From positions 22,959-86,958 of the forward strand of contig JANYAS010000156.1 of assembly GCA_025361205.1 (NCBI GenBank): a stretch of DNA of 64,000 nucleotides, in the 5' to 3' direction. Shown here piece after piece: positions 8,121 to 17,299 of the stretch (positions are counted from its first letter, which is position 1; the number at the start of each line of letters is the position of its first letter). A model generated the notes under the pieces. It had not been told where the DNA came from, searched no databases, and saw only the letters and a list, made by a program, of their open reading frames with translations. This DNA comes from Holophagaceae bacterium. Its GTDB lineage: Bacteria > Acidobacteriota > Holophagae > Holophagales > Holophagaceae. The translations under genes were made by a program, and so were the position numbers.

Positions 8121-8780
8121 TCAGGCGGAAATTTCGAGGACATCGGCCAAGGAGAAAATGTTGCTTCCGGAAGCGAGGTAGATACCGCCGCCCTTGAAGG
8201 TCACGGCGTCCACTTTCATGCTCAGGCTCGTTTTGAAGGCCGCGGCCTTGCCGTCATCGGCAATGGCGCTCACGCCCACCGTGTAGGCCCCGTCGGGCAG
8301 GGTGGCTCCGTTGGTGCCCTTGCCGTCCCAGGTCAGCGCTGTCGCGCCGCGATTCAGGTGTCCCTGGGGCAAGGTGGCGACCACATTTCCGACGGAATCC
8401 TTCACGGTGAGAGTGACGGTTGCAGCCGCTCCCAATTCGAGGTTCATGGAGGCGGTACCGGATTTCAGGTTGAACCCCGAGCCGTCTACCTTTACGGTCT
8501 TGCCCACCAGGCTGGCGGTCTGGGCCTGGAAGAGGCCCGCGGTCTGAGTCTGCAGCCCGGTAAGCAGCGTATTGGTCTGCTGGGCTTGCTCCAGGCTGGA
8601 AAAGCTGGTCAGCTGCTGGACCATCTGGGCAGGATCCTGCCCGGCGCCAGTGGGGTCCTGGTTCTTGAGCTGGGCCACCAACAGCTTAAGGAAGCCGTCC
8701 TTATCAATGGCGTTCTTTGCGGTCGCCGGGGTGGCGGTGGTGGCCGTGGCTGTGGCCGTACTGATCATGCCGGTTTCCAT
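8121..8780 (-). CDS. flgD: Flagellar hook assembly (capping) protein FlgD
   Basis: 219 aa, with the ATG preceded by GGAGG. The conserved N-terminal export/capping region is 'DKDGFLKLLVAQLKNQDPTGAGQDPAQMVQQLTSFSSLEQ'. It is followed by the FlgD Tudor/Ig-like part including 'GAAATVTLTVKDSVGNVVATLPQGHLNRGATALTWDGKG' and 'LPDGAYTVGVSA'. FlgD forms the temporary cap under which FlgE subunits add. Its placement between fliK and flgE fits hook construction. A Thr/Ala-rich stretch near the N-terminus is an oddity of little consequence. Confidence 0.95.
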   Translation of the reverse strand: METGMISTATATATTATPATAKNAIDKDGFLKLLVAQLKNQDPTGAGQDPAQMVQQLTSFSSLEQAQQTNTLLTGLQTQTAGLFQAQTASLVGKTVKVDGSGFNLKSGTASMNLELGAAATVTLTVKDSVGNVVATLPQGHLNRGATALTWDGKGTNGATLPDGAYTVGVSAIADDGKAAAFKTSLSMKVDAVTFKGGGIYLASGSNIFSLADVLEISA

Positions 8781-8820
8781 AGGGTCCTCCAGGGTTGGGA
8801 CAGAACACGAAGCGTGCCGA

Positions 8821-11004
8821 TCATGCGTAGAGCTCGACGTGGTGGGCGTTCAGGATGGGCGTAGGGATGGCCGCGGGTGCTTCTTGCCGAGCGGGCATCG
8901 CGTTCGCCTCAGGGCGTTCGCGGAAGCTCGGGGTTGAAGGCGCCTCCTGGAAGGGGCGGTGGCCCTGCTGCAGATCAAAACTGCCCAGATGGAGTCCCTG
9001 GTCCTTCAGGGCCAGCTCCAGGTAAGAGCGTCCTTCCGCGACCGCCTTGACAGAGGCCGGTTCCATGATCCACAGGCGGGCGTGGACCTCGCCTCCTTCC
9101 ACCTTGAGATGGATGGTGATTTGTCCGAGCGCTTCGGGATGGAGTTGCAGCTGCGCTTCCTGGGCACCCGACTTCAGCATCCAGCGCAGACCTCCCACCA
9201 CTTGAACCACAGCGGCAGAAGGTGGCGCGGCTGCCAATGGGGGCGGGACCGCCGTTGGCGATGCGGCCCCCGTCGCCCTGGGGATGGCATTCAGCGCTGC
9301 CAGGGACGTTCCATCCGAGGCATGAGGAAGAATGGGCTGCGTCTCAGGCGTGGACTTCTCGGCCAAGGCTTCGGGTGCCGAGGGGGCGGAGGGGGAGGAG
9401 GACAGCTGGGACAGGCTCTGGACGGCGGGTTCTTCGGTGGCGGCTGGATGCGTCTGAGGTGAGGGTGCCTTCGCCGGGATCTGGAGTGGTTCCCGAAAGG
9501 GGATCGGGGCCTCGATCCCCTTCGTGACCTTCTCCGCAGGAAGGGTCGGATCGACCTTCGCGGCATTGAGGTCAGCGGTCGGATGCTCGACCCTTGCCGC
9601 TTCCGTCAGGTTGGATCCAAGTTCGGCAAGGACTGCCTGGACCATGGCCGGGGCCGAAGCAGGAATGGGATCGGTCCCGGGTGTCGGTACTGGGGCGGGC
9701 ATCGGTACCGCAGCTGGCGGCGCTGAAAGGGATGCCAGCAAGGGAGCGCTCAGTGGGGTCGGGATCGGTTCAAATGCCATCGGTCGATGGGAGGCGGCAG
9801 GGGCGACGTCCCCCGGGTGGGCCAGGTTGTGCCAGCTGGAGGGGCTAGGCAGGGAGGGGGGAGCGGGGATCTCCAGAACCGCGCTCCACCCGGATCCCGC
9901 CCCTGGGCCGGGATGCGCTGGAGGGGCCGCACTCGGGCCAACCGCAACGCCAGTGGCTTGGGGGCTCGAAGGGGCCGGCCCAGGTCCAGTCGCAGCCATC
10001 GGTGCGGGGGGGAGTGCTCCGGCAACCGGGATCAGGTTTTCAGGGTCGCCCAGGACCCTGGCCTGGAGGCCAACCTGCAGTGGGGCCGCTGGGACGGGGG
10101 GGGCAGAGGGTTTCCCGGGATCCATCCTGGGAACGGGCCGAGGAGCAGGGCTTTGGATCGTCGTGTGCATCTCCGGCACGGGAGTCGGAGTCGCTGCCGG
10201 TGAAGCCGGGTCGCGAGGGGCTGGTGCGGGCTCCCCTTCGGCCTCCGGGCGGGGTGCCAAGCGGGTCTCGTCCCCGGGGCCGGGGGGGGTGGTTGCCGAG
10301 GGAGAGACCAGAGGTATTGCCGACTGGGCCATGGTCGGCAACGCCGATGGGGCCGGTGCCGCCACGTCCAGGGATGGGGCCGCGACCTGGGAGGGGGGGA
10401 CCGCCGTGCCAGCCGGGATCGGGGTTCCTTCCAGGTGCGAGGGGAGCGCCGTGGGCCCAGCGGTGGCTCCAGGGGCACCTTGGGGCCCTTGGATGACCAG
10501 GAGGGGAGCCCCGGAGGTGGTGAGGGTGATGGCGATGGGCAGGGGGCCGCCCTGCCCGGGCAGGTCCCGTTTCGGAAGGGAGGGGGCAGGCTGGGTTGGG
10601 AGCGGGACCTCCGAAGGGGACGCGGTAGATGGGGTGGAAGCGGGTGGGTTGGGGAGTGCGTTCCCCTGCGGCTCCGCCGCTACGGGGGCCGGACTCCCTG
10701 GGATCGGTTGGGAGACCACGGGGGTCGCCGGGGGTGGGGCGAGCGAGGTCATCAGGTCGTTGGGGGCATCGGAAGGCTTGGGTTCCGGTCGTTTGGCCGT
10801 GGGGCGTTCCCGGGTCATTTTGGCCGACCGACCCGCGGAGGCTGTGGAGGCTGCGGGGACCACTGGTGCCGCCGAGGGCTGGCTGAATCGGGCTACCAAA
10901 CCTGCGAATCGGCCATCGGAGCTATCAGGGATCTTGGTCTCCAACCGCTCCGCCAGGGGCCGATCAGAGATCGCCAGGACGGTGGTTGGGCTGGCTGAAG
11001 GCAC
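8821..11004 (-). CDS. fliK: Flagellar hook-length control protein FliK
   Basis: 727 aa starting at GTG with GAGG a few bases upstream. Residues ~30-600 are a Pro/Ala/Ser-rich disordered ruler. The C-terminal ~100 residues form the Flg_hook domain ('KSGAQEAQLQLHPEALGQITIHLKVEGGEVHARLWI...LKDQGLHLGSFDLQQG'). FliK measures hook length and makes the FlhB switch change export specificity from hook to filament. It is long for the family, which generally means a long or Pro-rich ruler; hook length cannot be deduced. Extreme Pro/Ala bias generates a long antisense ORF at 9524-11068. A sigma-54-like site precedes it. Confidence 0.9.
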   Translation of the reverse strand: MPSASPTTVLAISDRPLAERLETKIPDSSDGRFAGLVARFSQPSAAPVVPAASTASAGRSAKMTRERPTAKRPEPKPSDAPNDLMTSLAPPPATPVVSQPIPGSPAPVAAEPQGNALPNPPASTPSTASPSEVPLPTQPAPSLPKRDLPGQGGPLPIAITLTTSGAPLLVIQGPQGAPGATAGPTALPSHLEGTPIPAGTAVPPSQVAAPSLDVAAPAPSALPTMAQSAIPLVSPSATTPPGPGDETRLAPRPEAEGEPAPAPRDPASPAATPTPVPEMHTTIQSPAPRPVPRMDPGKPSAPPVPAAPLQVGLQARVLGDPENLIPVAGALPPAPMAATGPGPAPSSPQATGVAVGPSAAPPAHPGPGAGSGWSAVLEIPAPPSLPSPSSWHNLAHPGDVAPAASHRPMAFEPIPTPLSAPLLASLSAPPAAVPMPAPVPTPGTDPIPASAPAMVQAVLAELGSNLTEAARVEHPTADLNAAKVDPTLPAEKVTKGIEAPIPFREPLQIPAKAPSPQTHPAATEEPAVQSLSQLSSSPSAPSAPEALAEKSTPETQPILPHASDGTSLAALNAIPRATGAASPTAVPPPLAAAPPSAAVVQVVGGLRWMLKSGAQEAQLQLHPEALGQITIHLKVEGGEVHARLWIMEPASVKAVAEGRSYLELALKDQGLHLGSFDLQQGHRPFQEAPSTPSFRERPEANAMPARQEAPAAIPTPILNAHHVELYA

Positions 11005-11042
11005 GGGAACCTCGCATCCGAATCATCCGGATAAGTTCCCAG

Positions 11043-11058
11043 GGCCAGGACCGTGCCG
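11043..11058 (-). promoter_or_regulatory. Candidate sigma-54 promoter for fliK-flgD-flgE
   Basis: On the minus strand CGGCACGGTCCTGGCC has GG and GC with the -24/-12 spacing of sigma-54 sites (consensus TGGCAC-N5-TTGC). It matches at GGCAC, the following GG and the final GC, and deviates at the first T and one T of the -12 box. The predicted transcript start is about 27 nt before the fliK GTG. It sits in the 74-bp gap after motE, so it could start a separate hook transcript. Confidence 0.5.
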
Positions 11059-11078
11059 AGGTCGTTAGGCAGAAAGGT

Positions 11079-11624
11079 TCAGGCTGCCGGATCCTTGGGC
11101 CTCGACATCCCCACCCGTTCGGAGAGGCGCCCCGCCAGCTTGGCGTCCAGGGGGGCCAGCTGGTCCATCAGCTTCCCGGCCTTTTTGGGCGTCATGCCCG
11201 CCAGCAGCGCCACGGCGACTTCCATGTTCTGGGCCGCGAGCTCCTTCATGGCCTGGGCCCCGGCGGTGGGGTCCATGGCCTCGTAGGTGCGGATGATCTG
11301 CGGATCGATGGCGGGCCGGACCTTCAGGTTCTCCACCCTCGCCAGGGCTTCCTGGACGGCCTTCTCCCGGGCTGCCATCTCGCCCCGATCCTTGTCGAGG
11401 GTGGCCTGGAGGGTCGTGAGGCGCTGTTCCAGCTGTCGCAGCTCCGCCTCCTTCTGGGCGAGGGCCTTTTCCCGGTTCTGGAGCCGGGAGGCCAGATCGG
11501 CGACCTTCACCCCTTCGGCGGCAGCCGCCTTGTTTTCGCCCTTGGGTTCCTGGGCCGATAGCCAAAGGACGCCCGCGGACAGCGCCACGGGCGCCGAGAT
11601 CCAAAGCAGGTAGCGGGCATTCAT
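11079..11624 (-). CDS. motE: MotE-type flagellar protein (MgtE_N-like)
   Basis: 181 aa. There is an N-terminal hydrophobic anchor ('YLLWISAPVALSAGVLWLSA'), then a long coiled coil (~35-105, 'NREKALAQKEAELRQLEQRLTTLQ'). The C-terminal MgtE_N-like module follows ('TYEAMDPTAGAQAMKELAAQNMEVAVALLAGMTPKKAGKLMDQL', with 'A..L..M....A..L'). MotE-family proteins sit in the inner membrane next to the basal body and are encoded between fliJ and fliK in many flagellates. Stator-chaperone function is known for some members; here it is inferred from architecture and position. Confidence 0.8.
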   Translation of the reverse strand: MNARYLLWISAPVALSAGVLWLSAQEPKGENKAAAAEGVKVADLASRLQNREKALAQKEAELRQLEQRLTTLQATLDKDRGEMAAREKAVQEALARVENLKVRPAIDPQIIRTYEAMDPTAGAQAMKELAAQNMEVAVALLAGMTPKKAGKLMDQLAPLDAKLAGRLSERVGMSRPKDPAA

Positions 11625-11632
11625 GGGTACTC

Positions 11633-12088
11633 CTACTGATCTGCGCTGGGTCGGTGGTGGCGCAGGACTGCCAGTTCGTCCATTTCCAGGGCCTCGCGGA
11701 GCTGCTGCTCCTTCGCGTGCTGGAGGGCCCGGCGCTCCTTGAGGCGGACGAGCATCAGGTGGTTCCGGTGGGCGAGGGTGAGGGCTTCCCGCAGGACGGC
11801 GACCTGGGCGGAGGCCACGCGGAGCTGCTCGAAGGCTTCGATCTGACGGCGCTCCAGGACGACCAGGAAGCGTTCACCGGCGCGCCAGAGGTCTAGATCG
11901 AGCGTCTGCCCCAAGGTGAGGCGACGGGCTTCGAAGATGGCGTTGCGCTGCGCGGCCAGCGCCTCAATATGGGCGCGGATGTCGCGCTCAGCCTGGAGGG
12001 CCCGGGCCAGGGCGCGCTGGGCTTCGCGTTCCAGGGCCTCCCGCAGTTTGCGCAGGGGTTCGAGGCGGAAGCGGAAGCGGGCGGCCAT
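11633..12088 (-). CDS. fliJ: Flagellar export protein FliJ
   Basis: 151 aa, almost entirely alpha-helical coiled coil rich in Arg, Glu, Ala and Leu ('RFRFRLEPLRKLREALEREAQRALARALQAERDIRAHIEAL'), starting with the FliJ-typical 'F.LE.L...R'. FliJ is the central stalk of the export ATPase, touching FliI and FlhA. The gene starts inside the fliI stop (1-base overlap, TGATG), implying translational coupling, and motE follows after 8 nt. Sequence conservation in this family is low, so synteny carries much of the weight. Confidence 0.9.
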   Translation of the reverse strand: MAARFRFRLEPLRKLREALEREAQRALARALQAERDIRAHIEALAAQRNAIFEARRLTLGQTLDLDLWRAGERFLVVLERRQIEAFEQLRVASAQVAVLREALTLAHRNHLMLVRLKERRALQHAKEQQLREALEMDELAVLRHHRPSADQ

Positions 12089-13449
12089 CAGCTTTGGGTC
12101 TTCAGGAAGGGCGCCAGGTCGATGCCAAAGATCTGGCCCATGGCCAACATAGCCTGGTGATGGTCAGAGGATTCCGCCGTGGCCTGGCGAAGGAAGGTTT
12201 GAATGGCGGGCTGGAATTGGATGGCCTGGTCGATGGCGGTGCTGGAGCCCTTGGTGTAGGCGCCGATCTGGATCAGGTCCTCGGCATCCTGGTAGGTGGC
12301 CATCAGGTCGCGCAGCTTGCTGGCCAGCTGCTTCTGCTCCGGTGGCGCCAGGGCACTGAAGAGCCGCGAGAGGCTGGCGAGGATGTCGATGGCGGGGAAG
12401 TGGTTCTTCGCGCCCAATTTTCGGGACAGCACGACGTGGCCGTCCAGGATGCCGCGCACGGAATCGCTGATGGGCTCGTTCAGGTCATCGCCCTCCACCA
12501 GCACCGTGTAGATGCCGGTGATGGACCCCATGCCCTCGAAGGTGCCGGCTCGTTCCATGAGGCGGGGCAGGAGGGCGAACACGGAAGGGGTGTAGCCGCG
12601 GGAGCTGGGGGGCTCGCCGGCGCTGAGGCCCACTTCCCGCTGGGCCATGGCAAAGCGCGTGACACTGTCCATCATGAGCAGGACATCTTTGCCCTGGCGC
12701 ATGAAGTACTCGGCCACGGTGGTGCCCGCCATGGCGCAGCGCAGGCGCAGCAGGGGCGTCTGGTCGCTGGTGGAGACCACTACCACGCTGCGGCGGAGGC
12801 CCTCCTCTCCTAGGTCGTTTTCGATGAACTCGCGGAGCTCGCGGCCCCGTTCCCCCACCAGCGTGATCACGTTCACTTCGGCCGAGGTGTTGCGCGCCAC
12901 CATCCCCAGCAGGGTGGACTTGCCCACGCCCGAACCGGAGAAGATGCCCACCCGCTGGCCTTTGCCCAGGGTGAGCAGGCCATCGATGGCCCGGACGCCG
13001 GTGGATAGCACCTGATCGATGCGCTTCCGCCGCATGGGGTTGGGGGGCGGGCCCTGGAGGGGCAGGTGGGCCAGGGCCTCGATGGGGGGGCCGCCGTCCA
13101 GGGGCCGCCCCAAGGGATCGATCACGCGGCCCAGCAAAGCGTCCGAAACGGGCAGTTCAGACTGGTGCCCGGTGCCTTCCACCCACAGGCCGGGACGGAT
13201 GCCTTCGGTCTCTTCGATGGGCATGAGCAGCACCCGGTGTCCGGCGAATCCCACCACTTCCGCGTGGATGAGGCGCGGCCGCCCGGAGGAGTCCGTGGCA
13301 TGAATGAGCATCTGCTCGCCCACGGAACACTCCGGACCGGTGGATTCCACCACCAGGCCCACGACTTTGGTGACGCGACCCATCCAATCGCCCTTCGGCA
13401 GTCCACGGATATGGGCCGCGAGGAGGGTGGGATCGACGGCGGTCTTCAC
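12088..13449 (-). CDS. fliI: Flagellum-specific export ATPase FliI
   Basis: 453 aa, standard length. It has a Walker A 'GIFSGSGVGKSTLLGM', Walker B-like 'KDVLLMMDSVTRFAMAQREVGLSAGEPP', the type III ATPase signature 'PPSSRGYTPSVFALLPRL', and the catalytic 'LVGERGRELREF'. FliI forms a hexamer under the export gate and works with FliH and FliJ to prepare substrates. The start overlaps the fliH stop by 4 nt (ATGA). F1-beta and Fli/Sct paralogues are distinguished here by context. Confidence 0.97.
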   Translation of the reverse strand: MKTAVDPTLLAAHIRGLPKGDWMGRVTKVVGLVVESTGPECSVGEQMLIHATDSSGRPRLIHAEVVGFAGHRVLLMPIEETEGIRPGLWVEGTGHQSELPVSDALLGRVIDPLGRPLDGGPPIEALAHLPLQGPPPNPMRRKRIDQVLSTGVRAIDGLLTLGKGQRVGIFSGSGVGKSTLLGMVARNTSAEVNVITLVGERGRELREFIENDLGEEGLRRSVVVVSTSDQTPLLRLRCAMAGTTVAEYFMRQGKDVLLMMDSVTRFAMAQREVGLSAGEPPSSRGYTPSVFALLPRLMERAGTFEGMGSITGIYTVLVEGDDLNEPISDSVRGILDGHVVLSRKLGAKNHFPAIDILASLSRLFSALAPPEQKQLASKLRDLMATYQDAEDLIQIGAYTKGSSTAIDQAIQFQPAIQTFLRQATAESSDHHQAMLAMGQIFGIDLAPFLKTQS

Positions 13450-14177
13450 GGCGCGTCGCCCTCTTGCATCCGGGCGATGAGCTGCATGAGGCGTTCGCGA
13501 CGGCGCTCCAGGGTGCCGTTGAGGATGCCCTGGGGGGCCTCGATCCGCAGGCTGCCGCGGGACAGACCGCTGTCGGCCGCCAGGGCCAAGCCGGGGTGGT
13601 CCACGAAATGGTCGCCCAGTTGTTCGAGATCGGCTGGATTGAGCAAGACCTGCATGGGCATCTCGCCCTCCCGGCGCCCCCGGGGCAGGGGAAAGGGCAG
13701 TTCCTCCAGAATCCGTTCCATGAGCGCCTTGACGGCGCCCGGCGTCTGTTCGATCTGCTGGACCGCGAGGTGTTCGCCAACGGCGAGGGCGAGGGCCACC
13801 AGTTCCTCGTCCAGGGCCTCTTTCAGGCTCAGCGAAACCGCAGCCAGCTCCGCCAGCTGTTCCTCCAGGCGCAGCATGTAGGACTTATACTGGCTTTCGC
13901 CGAAGGCGCGGCCTTCGGCCTCGCCGGAGGTGAAGCCCTCCTCGTAGGCCCGGCGGGCGACATCCTGGGCCTGCCGTTCCGCCTCCTGAAGCCGGTCCAC
14001 GAGCCGCTGCTCGATGGGGACATTGGTCGCCTCCAGATCACCGAGTTCGGAGGCCACGGAATCGAGGCTGCCATCGAAGGCGCCGCGGGCCAGCACGGTA
14101 TCGACGGGGAAATAGGGGAAGGCCTCCACGAGCGTGTTCTGGAGATCCTCGGCGCGAATGAACCCCTTACGTGACAT
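13446..14177 (-). CDS. fliH: Flagellar assembly protein FliH
   Basis: The start is placed at the ATG at 14177 (MSRKGFIRAEDLQ...), not at 14267, because the upstream 30 residues lie inside fliG; this gives 243 aa and an 11-nt overlap with fliG. The central part is a charged coiled coil ('RLVDRLQEAERQAQDVARRAYEEGFTSGEAEGRAFGE'), with the small-residue repeats typical of FliH/SctL. The C-terminal domain resembles V-type ATPase subunit E ('VLLNPADLEQL...LALAADSGLSRGSLRIEAPQGILNGTLERR'). FliH dimerises, binds FliI and holds it at the C-ring. Confidence 0.9.
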   Translation of the reverse strand: MSRKGFIRAEDLQNTLVEAFPYFPVDTVLARGAFDGSLDSVASELGDLEATNVPIEQRLVDRLQEAERQAQDVARRAYEEGFTSGEAEGRAFGESQYKSYMLRLEEQLAELAAVSLSLKEALDEELVALALAVGEHLAVQQIEQTPGAVKALMERILEELPFPLPRGRREGEMPMQVLLNPADLEQLGDHFVDHPGLALAADSGLSRGSLRIEAPQGILNGTLERRRERLMQLIARMQEGDAP

Positions 14178-15171
14178 AGTCCTCACCACCGCCACCACCG
14201 ATGCTGATAACGCCCTCTTCCTCCAACTGGCGGACGATCTCCACCACCTCATGCTGGGATTTTTCAACGTCCTTCAGCTTCACCGGGCCCATGAATTCCA
14301 TTTCTTCCTTCATGAGTTCGACGGCGCGGCTAGACATGTTCCGGAAGAACTGATTCTGGAGCTCCTCGCTGGTGCCCTTGAGGGCGATGGTGAGGGTCTT
14401 CTTATCCGCCCGCTTGAGGATCTCGGTGATGCCGCTGTCGTCGATGAGCAGGATGTCGTCGAAGACGAACATCAGGTCGCGGATGCTGGCGGCCAGCTGA
14501 GGATTCTCCGTCTCGATCTTCTCCAGCACGGCGCGACCGGTGTTGCGGTCCATGCGGTTGAACAGCTCAGCCACGGCCCGGACGCCGCCGTAGGCCTCGG
14601 TCGCGAAGGAGCCCAAGGCCTCCAGTTTCTGCTCAAGGATGAGGCTGATGCGCCGCACCACCTCGGGGCTGATCTCCTGGAGGCTGGCCATGCGCATGGC
14701 CACGTCGCTGCGCAGGACCTCGGGCAGGCTGGAAATGAGCTCCGCCGCCTGGGAGGCGTTCAGGTGGGCGAGGATCAAGGCGATGGTCTGGGGGTGTTCG
14801 TTCTGGATGAACTTGGAGAGCTGCTGGGGATTCGCGCGCTCCAGGCTGGTGAAGCCGGCGCTGGATTCCAGGGCCTTCACCAAGCGGTCGATGATCTTGC
14901 GGGCCACTTCCGGGCCCACGGACTTGATGAGCAGCTTCTTGGCGTATTCGATGCCGCCCTGGCTGATGTAGCTGCGGGCCTGGGTCATGGTGTGGAACTC
15001 TTCCATGACCTCCTCGGCCACCTCGGGCTGCACGTGCTTGGTGATGGCGATCTCGCGGGAGATCGTCTGGATCTCATCCTCCTCGAGGTATTTGAAGATG
15101 TTGGAGGCGGTTTCGTCCCCAAGGGTGACCATGAGCACCGCGGCCTTTTGCATGCCGGTCAGTTTGGACAT
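14167..15171 (-). CDS. fliG: Flagellar motor switch protein FliG
   Basis: 334 aa, normal length. N-domain 'GMQKAAVLMVTLGDETASNIFKYLEEDEIQTISREI', middle-domain EHPQ motif ('SKFIQNEHPQTIALILAHL'), and C-domain with the charged torque helix ('DIRDLMFVFDDILLIDDSGITEILKRADKKTL'-like region) are all present. It mounts on the FliF MS-ring and contacts MotA stators and FliM/FliN. The last coding base is 5 nt before fliF's neighbourhood on the other side: fliF stops 3 nt upstream of the fliG ATG, so the genes are tightly coupled. Confidence 0.97.
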   Translation of the reverse strand: MSKLTGMQKAAVLMVTLGDETASNIFKYLEEDEIQTISREIAITKHVQPEVAEEVMEEFHTMTQARSYISQGGIEYAKKLLIKSVGPEVARKIIDRLVKALESSAGFTSLERANPQQLSKFIQNEHPQTIALILAHLNASQAAELISSLPEVLRSDVAMRMASLQEISPEVVRRISLILEQKLEALGSFATEAYGGVRAVAELFNRMDRNTGRAVLEKIETENPQLAASIRDLMFVFDDILLIDDSGITEILKRADKKTLTIALKGTSEELQNQFFRNMSSRAVELMKEEMEFMGPVKLKDVEKSQHEVVEIVRQLEEEGVISIGGGGGEDYVT

Positions 15172-15174
15172 GGT

Positions 15175-16857
15175 CTACCGTCCTTCTTCCAGGAGCCAGG
15201 ATCGCACCAATGAGGCAATGGTTTCCGGATCCTCGTGCGAGCCTTCCTGGAGGCGCTTCTTGATGAGCTCGCGCCGGCGGGCTTCGGGAGCGCTGAAAGC
15301 CGCATCGGCGTTCAGTTCCGCCTCGATTTCGGCCTCGATCTCGGAGACGGATTTGACCTGGATGGGCTTGCGCGTGGAGCTGGGTCCGGCCAGTCCTATG
15401 TCCCCGCCTTCGCCGCTGGCGACCCGCATGGGGGTAGGCCGGTTGATGGCCGCCGACATGCGCTTGAGCATGGGCAGGAAGATCATGAAGAAGACCGCCA
15501 GTCCGATGATCCCGTAGATCACACCGGGCGCGAACTGACGGGCCAAATCAATCCAGAACTGGGTCTTGGCTTCAGCGGCTTCCCTGGGATTCACCTGGAG
15601 CGTGGCGAAGGCCATGTCCTCCACCATGAGCTCGTCGCCACGCTTGGGCTGGATGCCCACGGCCGCCGACACCTGATCACGGATCTTCTTCAGCTCATCC
15701 GTGGACCGGGGCGTCTGCTTCAGGAAGGGTTCGCCCTTGGCGTCCTTATCCCAGGTGCTGATGTGGTCCACGATGACTGCCAGGGTGACGCGTTTGACGG
15801 TGCCGGTGGCCTGATCGGTGGCCCGGACGGTCTTGGTGATCTCATAGTTGGTGGTGGTCTCCTTCTTTTCCAGGTTCTCAGTCACATTGGCCGAGGCGCC
15901 GCCGGTGGCGGGGGCCACATTGCTGGGCGTGCCTGGGACGCCGGCGCCGGCGTCGCGCTTCTGGGACTTCTCGTCCTTCTGCTGGACGCTGCGTTCCACC
16001 TGACCCTGGGGGTCGAACTTCTCCTCGTTGATCTTCACCTTGTCGAAATCCAGATCCACATGGGCCGTGGCGCGCACCTTGCCAATGCCGACGACGGGCT
16101 CAAGCAGGTCGGTGACGCGGCGAACCAGGTGATCCTCTTCTTCGCGAGCCACCTTCTTTTGGGAGTCGCTGGCGCCCACCATGGGATCTCGGCCGGTGCG
16201 TGAAAGGATCCGGCTGTACTGATCGATGATCACCACCTGGTCCGGCTTCAGTCCCTCCACGCTGGCGGCCACCAGGTTCACGATGGCCTGGGTGTTCTCG
16301 TCAGGCAGGATGCGGGCGCCGCGCAGCTTCAATAGCACGCTGGCCTTGGCGTCCTCCTTGTCGGTGAGGAAGGGGCTGTCGTTGGAAGGCGTGATGTGGA
16401 CGGTGGCCTCGGCCACCTGCTGGAGGCTCATGATGGTCTTGGCCAACGTGGCCTCCATGGCCCGTCGGTGGATCACCTTCTGGGAGAAATCCGTGGTGCC
16501 AAGGCCGGCGTTCTCGAGCTTCTCGAACCCCAGCTTATCGCCGGAAAGGGTGCCGTCGCCGGCAAACCTCAGGCGGAGGGAGCCCACCTTGCTTTCAGGC
16601 ACCAGGATGGTGCGCTGGTCCGAGCTGAGCTCAAAGGGCACCTGCATCTTGTCCAGCTGGGCCACGATCGAACTGGCCTCCTGGGGGGAGATATTGGCGG
16701 CGAGGACCCCCTTGGTCTCTTGGCCGGCCCAGATGCCGAGGCCGGCCAAGGCCAGAAGCACTGTCATGGAAATGGCGACGACCATGACGCGCTGGGTGGC
16801 GCTCATGCCCTTGAAGGCGCTGGTCAGTTGTTCCGCGAGGTTCGTTTCCCCGGCCAT
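15175..16857 (-). CDS. fliF: Flagellar MS-ring protein FliF
   Basis: 560 aa. The N-terminal membrane segment is 'VMVVAISMTVLLALAGLGIWAG'. The YscJ/FliF ring-building region follows ('SSIVAQLDKMQVPFEL', 'IHRRAMEATLAKTIMSLQQVAEATVHITPS', 'ASVLLKLRGARILPDENTQAIVNLVAASVEGLKPDQVVIID'). A large periplasmic domain with a low-complexity insertion comes next, then a C-terminal membrane segment 'GVIYGIIGLAVFFMIFLPML'. The cytoplasmic tail that binds FliG ends the protein. FliF forms the MS ring in the inner membrane and is the foundation of the basal body. Confidence 0.97.
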   Translation of the reverse strand: MAGETNLAEQLTSAFKGMSATQRVMVVAISMTVLLALAGLGIWAGQETKGVLAANISPQEASSIVAQLDKMQVPFELSSDQRTILVPESKVGSLRLRFAGDGTLSGDKLGFEKLENAGLGTTDFSQKVIHRRAMEATLAKTIMSLQQVAEATVHITPSNDSPFLTDKEDAKASVLLKLRGARILPDENTQAIVNLVAASVEGLKPDQVVIIDQYSRILSRTGRDPMVGASDSQKKVAREEEDHLVRRVTDLLEPVVGIGKVRATAHVDLDFDKVKINEEKFDPQGQVERSVQQKDEKSQKRDAGAGVPGTPSNVAPATGGASANVTENLEKKETTTNYEITKTVRATDQATGTVKRVTLAVIVDHISTWDKDAKGEPFLKQTPRSTDELKKIRDQVSAAVGIQPKRGDELMVEDMAFATLQVNPREAAEAKTQFWIDLARQFAPGVIYGIIGLAVFFMIFLPMLKRMSAAINRPTPMRVASGEGGDIGLAGPSSTRKPIQVKSVSEIEAEIEAELNADAAFSAPEARRRELIKKRLQEGSHEDPETIASLVRSWLLEEGR

Positions 16858-16906
16858 AGGCGTTCCTCAGTCAGGGGTGAGGCCGCGCCGGGAAGCTCGG
16901 CCTGCG

Positions 16907-17227
16907 CTACATCTGCATGCGCATGACCTCGCGGTAGGCATCGATCAACTTGGATCGGACGGCCATCATCATCTGGAAGCTTAAATCGGCCTTCTGGACA
17001 GCCAGCATGGCCGAGTGCATGTCTGCACTCTCTCCTGTCATCAAGTTCCGTGCCTCACCCTCGGCCTGGGCAGAAACCTGGTTCACTTCCTGGAGGGCCT
17101 GCTTGAGGAGGTCACCAAAGGCCACTCCCCCTTCAGTGCCCGGAGCGCCGCTGTCCAGGCCGGGCTTCGAGGTTCCGGACAGGGGGCTGAGCGGGGAGAA
17201 CTGGGGGATGTTCTGGAGTGGGTCCAT
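16907..17227 (-). CDS. fliE: Flagellar hook-basal body complex protein FliE
   Basis: 106 aa. The conserved second half reads 'FGDLLKQALQEVNQVSAQAEGEARNLMTGESADMHSAMLAVQKADLSFQMMMAVRSKLIDAYREVMRMQM', ending with the family's 'AY.E.M.M..'. FliE joins the MS ring to the rod and is one of the first exported rod subunits. It lies in the usual order flgC-fliE-fliF. The N-terminal 30 residues are Pro/Ser/Gly-rich and poorly conserved. Confidence 0.95.
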   Translation of the reverse strand: MDPLQNIPQFSPLSPLSGTSKPGLDSGAPGTEGGVAFGDLLKQALQEVNQVSAQAEGEARNLMTGESADMHSAMLAVQKADLSFQMMMAVRSKLIDAYREVMRMQM

Positions 17228-17299
17228 GGGGTCAACTCGGAAAGGTCTTTCACACGATCGGTCAGGGGCGGGGCGGGGGCAAGTCGAAATTCCGACAGG